Below are positions 61,528 through 64,000 of a stretch of 64,000 nt of DNA, piece by piece. The notes beneath the pieces were generated by a model that had not been told where the DNA came from, did not search any database, and worked only from the letters and a program-made list of their open reading frames with translations. Location of the stretch: contig JADKGY010000029.1 of assembly GCA_016722045.1 (NCBI GenBank), positions 434,001 to 498,000 of the forward strand, read 5' to 3'. Numbering within the stretch: position 1 is the first letter of the stretch; each line of letters opens with the position of its first letter. This stretch comes from Candidatus Opimibacter skivensis (GTDB lineage: Bacteria > Bacteroidota > Bacteroidia > Chitinophagales > Saprospiraceae). The translations under genes were made by a program, and so were the position numbers.

Positions 61528-61535
61528 CAAAGATA
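61528..61535 (-). promoter_or_regulatory. Bacteroidota -7 promoter box 7 nt before the ccmB ATG
   Basis: Minus-strand TATCTTTG matches TAnnTTTG. CGGCACA then the ATG at 61520 follow. Confidence 0.5.
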
Positions 61536-61634
61536 GACGGTCTGATCTGAGCAGAGATGATTTTCAACTGCGCTGTTCAGAAAATTGAAGACTATAAGCG
61601 CATCAAAAACATATTAAATATTTATCTAATGTAT

Positions 61635-61642
61635 TACCTTTG
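61635..61642 (+). promoter_or_regulatory. Bacteroidota -7 promoter box for the amidase gene
   Basis: TACCTTTG matches TAnnTTTG, 22 bases before the ATG at 61665. Confidence 0.5.
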
Positions 61643-61664
61643 TCAAAATCAATGATTTAATTCA

Positions 61665-62861
61665 ATGAAAAAAGGTTTTAGCGCAGTGCTTTTGACGTTT
61701 TTAGCTCATGTTTGCTTACGGGCAGAGAATGCCCCTTATTTCCTTAGCTGTGATGCCAAAGCAGGCGATGGCATCAGTATCCTCCTCAATCGCTATGATC
61801 TCGATGCGTATGACTGCAACATTGATAAATTTCTTGACCTGAATAATCTTAAGAAAACTGACCCCTTACTTGAAGGAAAAAAATATCAGCTGCCGGTGCT
61901 GATCTATCACTACAACGGTAAAAGTATTCGCAGCACGCTTTCCATAAAGGATATGGAAACCGCCAAACGAATAGCCAATTACAATGATCTTATTCTAACC
62001 CGTAACCTTCGCAAAAGTGATTATGAAAGCAGTGGCATATTGTGGGTTCCTTTTCATGAACTGAATTGCCCATCCCCCGCTTCAAAACCCATCAACATAG
62101 AGCCTAAAATCGAAAAGGTCTCTGCGACAATACATAATAACATGACCGCCATTTTCGGTCCGGAGTATGAGCACCTCGATAAGCTAAGCGATGATCTTAA
62201 AGGAAAAGTATTTTACATATCCAGCGGACATGGTGGTCCTGATCCGGGTGCAATTACGAAAATAGGAGGGCATATGATCTGCGAAGATGAATATGCTTAT
62301 GATGTTGCCCTCAGACTGGCCAGGAACCTGATGGAAAATGGCGCCATTGTTCATATTGTCATCCAGGATGAAACTGATGGTATCCGTAACGATGACATCC
62401 TTACCTGTGATAATGATGAAAAGACCATGGGTACCCTTGAGATGCCTCTCAATCAACTCGCCCGTCTGAAGCAACGCACTGATGCGATCAATAATCTCTA
62501 TAATCAATATCGGAAATCAGGTATAAAAGATCAGACGCTCATCTGTATCCATGTAGATTCAAGATCAGAAAAAGAACGCCAGGATGTATTTTTTTATCAT
62601 TTTGAAAATTCCACATCAGGTAAGAAACTGGCCACGACCATGCAACAAGTCTTTGCAGAAAAATATGCGCGATACAGACCCGGAGCACATTTTGAGGGAA
62701 GTGTTTCCTGCAGAAATCTTTACGAGTGCCGCATTCCACAACCCACAACGCTTTATATCGAACTTGCCAATATCAGGAATGAGAATGATCGCAAACGAAT
62801 CCTCCCCTCTACAAATAGGCAGGCATTAGCGAATTGGTTGTGCGAGGGGCTGATGAAATAA
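61665..62861 (+). CDS. N-acetylmuramoyl-L-alanine amidase (Amidase_3) with LysM-like region
   Basis: 398 residues. Signal peptide about 1-21 (LLTFLAHVCLRAE). Residues 29-77 resemble a LysM module (AKAGDGISILLNRYDL then FLDLNNLKKTDPLLEGKKYQLP). Amidase_3 zinc site: SSGHGGPDPGA (His), CEDEYAYDVALRLARNLM (Glu), ICIHVDS (His) and the catalytic Glu in LYIELANIRNENDRKRIL. It cleaves the amide between MurNAc and the stem peptide during cell separation or wall remodelling. Confidence 0.93.
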   Translation: MKKGFSAVLLTFLAHVCLRAENAPYFLSCDAKAGDGISILLNRYDLDAYDCNIDKFLDLNNLKKTDPLLEGKKYQLPVLIYHYNGKSIRSTLSIKDMETAKRIANYNDLILTRNLRKSDYESSGILWVPFHELNCPSPASKPINIEPKIEKVSATIHNNMTAIFGPEYEHLDKLSDDLKGKVFYISSGHGGPDPGAITKIGGHMICEDEYAYDVALRLARNLMENGAIVHIVIQDETDGIRNDDILTCDNDEKTMGTLEMPLNQLARLKQRTDAINNLYNQYRKSGIKDQTLICIHVDSRSEKERQDVFFYHFENSTSGKKLATTMQQVFAEKYARYRPGAHFEGSVSCRNLYECRIPQPTTLYIELANIRNENDRKRILPSTNRQALANWLCEGLMK

Positions 62862-62999
62862 AAAATATTAAGTGCGTGAATTGTTCGGTAGGCTGAGCCT
62901 TTTTTGTGGCCTTCGCAAAACTCAGTTGCGCATAGTTTACCCCATCGAATTTTTCTTCGCTTTGTTTTATTCTTGATAATTCGTCAACTTTTTTTTGAA

Positions 63000-63082
63000 A
63001 AATTCTCTCCCCTGTGTTTCTCAATCTCGCTTCGCATCGTTTCGAAAACCCCGGGTTGCGCAGCACACAGGGGAGAGAATTT
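63000..63082. repeat. 18-bp perfect inverted repeat between convergent genes
   Basis: AAATTCTCTCCCCTGTGT (63000-63017) and its exact reverse complement (63065-63082) flank 47 bases. A second complementary pair, CTTCGCAT inside the loop and ATGCGAAG just outside, could form a pseudoknot. No T-run directly follows. The rest of 62862-62999 holds a short GGCTGAGCC then T6 that may serve as a weak terminator of the amidase gene. Confidence 0.85.
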
Positions 63083-63122
63083 CCAATGCGAAGTAAGGAA
63101 ATTTGAAGGGGTAAAAAACAGT

Positions 63123-64000
63123 TTAAGTATACATCAAATTACATCCTCTCATATCACTCTGATCAAGTCTACCTAACACATCAAACGACCCATCACGATA
63201 TGACATGCCAATGTCATCGGTAGCAATAAATGAGCATGTGTCAAGGTTCCCCAAATCAATGATGTTGATAGCTCCACGCTGTCCGTAGTTCGTAAGATTA
63301 AGAGGATCGCTTATATCTCTCGTAAATACTTTCATGGTTGGTCCCGGAGAAAAATGAAGATCAATTTTATATGCCTGTGACATCAATTCCGTCATTCCAT
63401 ATTCGCTGACTATACGTACATCCGGATGATGAAGCTTTATATTGTCATACAATTCTTCACGTGTCATTTCCTGTCTCCTCCCTTTCATTCCACCTGTCTC
63501 CATGACAATCAGATTATTCCAGATCGGAACTCTAAAATTTGCAAATAAATCAAGAAGTGCAAAACTCACCCCAAGTAAAATTGTTTTTTGATTTTTAATT
63601 TTCAAATCCTGCAGCGCATTTACAATTCCAATATTTGGAGAAGGATAAAATTTATTTTCAGGAAAAGGTTTGATTTGCATGAAATGATGAGCCATATCTA
63701 CAAGTGAAGAGTCCGGCCTTTCAAGGTAAGATGGCAAAAGTGCAAGCCATGTATAATCATCAGGTTTGTCAAAGCAGCTTTCAAAACAATTTTTAGAAAT
63801 TCGGTGATACCATTCAAGACTACGGATATGATGCTGGCTCTGAATAGCTCCGGTAGTCCCACTACTTCTGAAAACTGCCTCTGATGTCCAAAGTCCGGTC
63901 TTGATCACATGCTCACGAAACAATGCAATTGGTAAATAAGGTACCTGCTCAATCCCTTGTATTGTGGAAGGGTTTAAATTTAAGAGATCACAATATGAAT
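63123..64000 (-). CDS. LuxE-like acyl-protein synthetase / acyl transferase (5' end outside window)
   Basis: Reading frame stays open to the window edge, so the N-terminus is missing; about 291 residues are visible. Matches the LuxE/acyl-protein synthetase domain of the adenylate-forming superfamily: QVPYLPIALFREHVIKTG, the phosphate loop FRSSGTTGAIQSQHHI, MSQAY in the adenine-binding region (EYGMTELMSQAY), FIATDDIGMSYRDGSFDVLGR with the sugar-contacting Asp. LuxE activates a fatty acid; related proteins work in lipid or surface-polymer biosynthesis. Substrate unknown. An apparent TTG start at 63923 is internal. Confidence 0.88.
   Translation of the reverse strand, partial: SYCDLLNLNPSTIQGIEQVPYLPIALFREHVIKTGLWTSEAVFRSSGTTGAIQSQHHIRSLEWYHRISKNCFESCFDKPDDYTWLALLPSYLERPDSSLVDMAHHFMQIKPFPENKFYPSPNIGIVNALQDLKIKNQKTILLGVSFALLDLFANFRVPIWNNLIVMETGGMKGRRQEMTREELYDNIKLHHPDVRIVSEYGMTELMSQAYKIDLHFSPGPTMKVFTRDISDPLNLTNYGQRGAINIIDLGNLDTCSFIATDDIGMSYRDGSFDVLGRLDQSDMRGCNLMYT

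Noticed and set aside
1..64000. tRNA, rRNA, prophage, insertion-sequence transposase or plasmid genes
   Set aside because: None was recognised on either strand by inspection; short or degenerate RNA genes could still be missed without a covariance search.

Overview
The window looks like a chromosomal segment from a member of the Bacteroidota, probably a Saprospiraceae-like or Chitinophagales-like lineage. The evidence is: three TonB-dependent receptors, two of them with N-terminal carboxypeptidase-regulatory-like domains; a DUF4249 lipoprotein paired with one receptor; a secreted PKD protease with a type IX secretion C-terminal domain; the gliding protein GldC; futalosine-pathway menaquinone synthesis (MqnB); and promoters of the Bacteroidota type (-7 box TAnnTTTG). 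I saw no rRNA, tRNA, CRISPR array, integrase or transposase gene. Most protein genes are housekeeping genes; the unusual content is mainly between genes.

Layout. 1-7,000 (+): the 3' end of yidC, gpsA, a two-gene coiled-coil/membrane module of unknown function, and topA flanked by heptanucleotide repeat arrays. 7,000-11,300 (-): lpd, surE, a small membrane protein, lpxB and a conserved unknown gene, tightly packed. 11,400-14,000 (+): a TPP riboswitch ahead of a TonB receptor, so a probable thiamine importer. 14,000-18,700: an outer-membrane barrel and a 1288-residue metalloprotease with ten PKD domains. 18,800-28,300: a SUI1-like factor, a queuosine-precursor transporter, smc, a YkuK-like protein, two small proteins and mutS2. 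28,400-34,000: a tandem hairpin element, aroC, a DNA/RNA endonuclease, a 116-bp tandem repeat, a barrel protein, mqnB and a DUF3810 peptidase. 34,400-41,800: thioredoxin, DUF58, sppA, a YceI protein, dapB and dnaG. 42,000-47,400 (-): a Skp-like lipoprotein, a PAP2 phosphatase, an LptF/G permease and a TonB receptor. 47,500-55,500: a methyltransferase; a gldC-decarboxylase-dehydratase operon; an SDR protein; and a DUF4249/TonB receptor pair. 55,700-64,000: a barrel protein, a TraB-like protein, an Lrp regulator, glutamate dehydrogenase, ccmBCD, an amidase and a LuxE-like acyl-protein synthetase cut by the window edge.

Working together: YidC, LptF/G, LpxB, Skp and PAP2 serve envelope biogenesis. 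CcmBCD exports heme for c-type cytochromes, and MqnB supports menaquinone respiration. The PKD protease and GldC point to the type IX secretion and gliding apparatus. The TonB receptors import thiamine and two unknown ligands.

Most interesting signals. (1) Degenerate short tandem arrays of 7, 8 or 9 bp sit at 3' gene ends. They keep their register when the unit sequence changes, and several supply the stop codon of the gene. (2) Two related short transcripts with U-run terminators lie at about 39.7 kb and 48.4 kb, the second inside the 3' end of a methyltransferase gene. (3) REP-like palindromes at 41.9-42.0 kb have an inverted relative at 51.5 kb. (4) TAnnTTTG boxes lie only 4-8 nt before the ATG of five genes, which suggests leaderless mRNAs. 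(5) Two roughly 200-bp hairpin elements are duplicated in tandem upstream of aroC.
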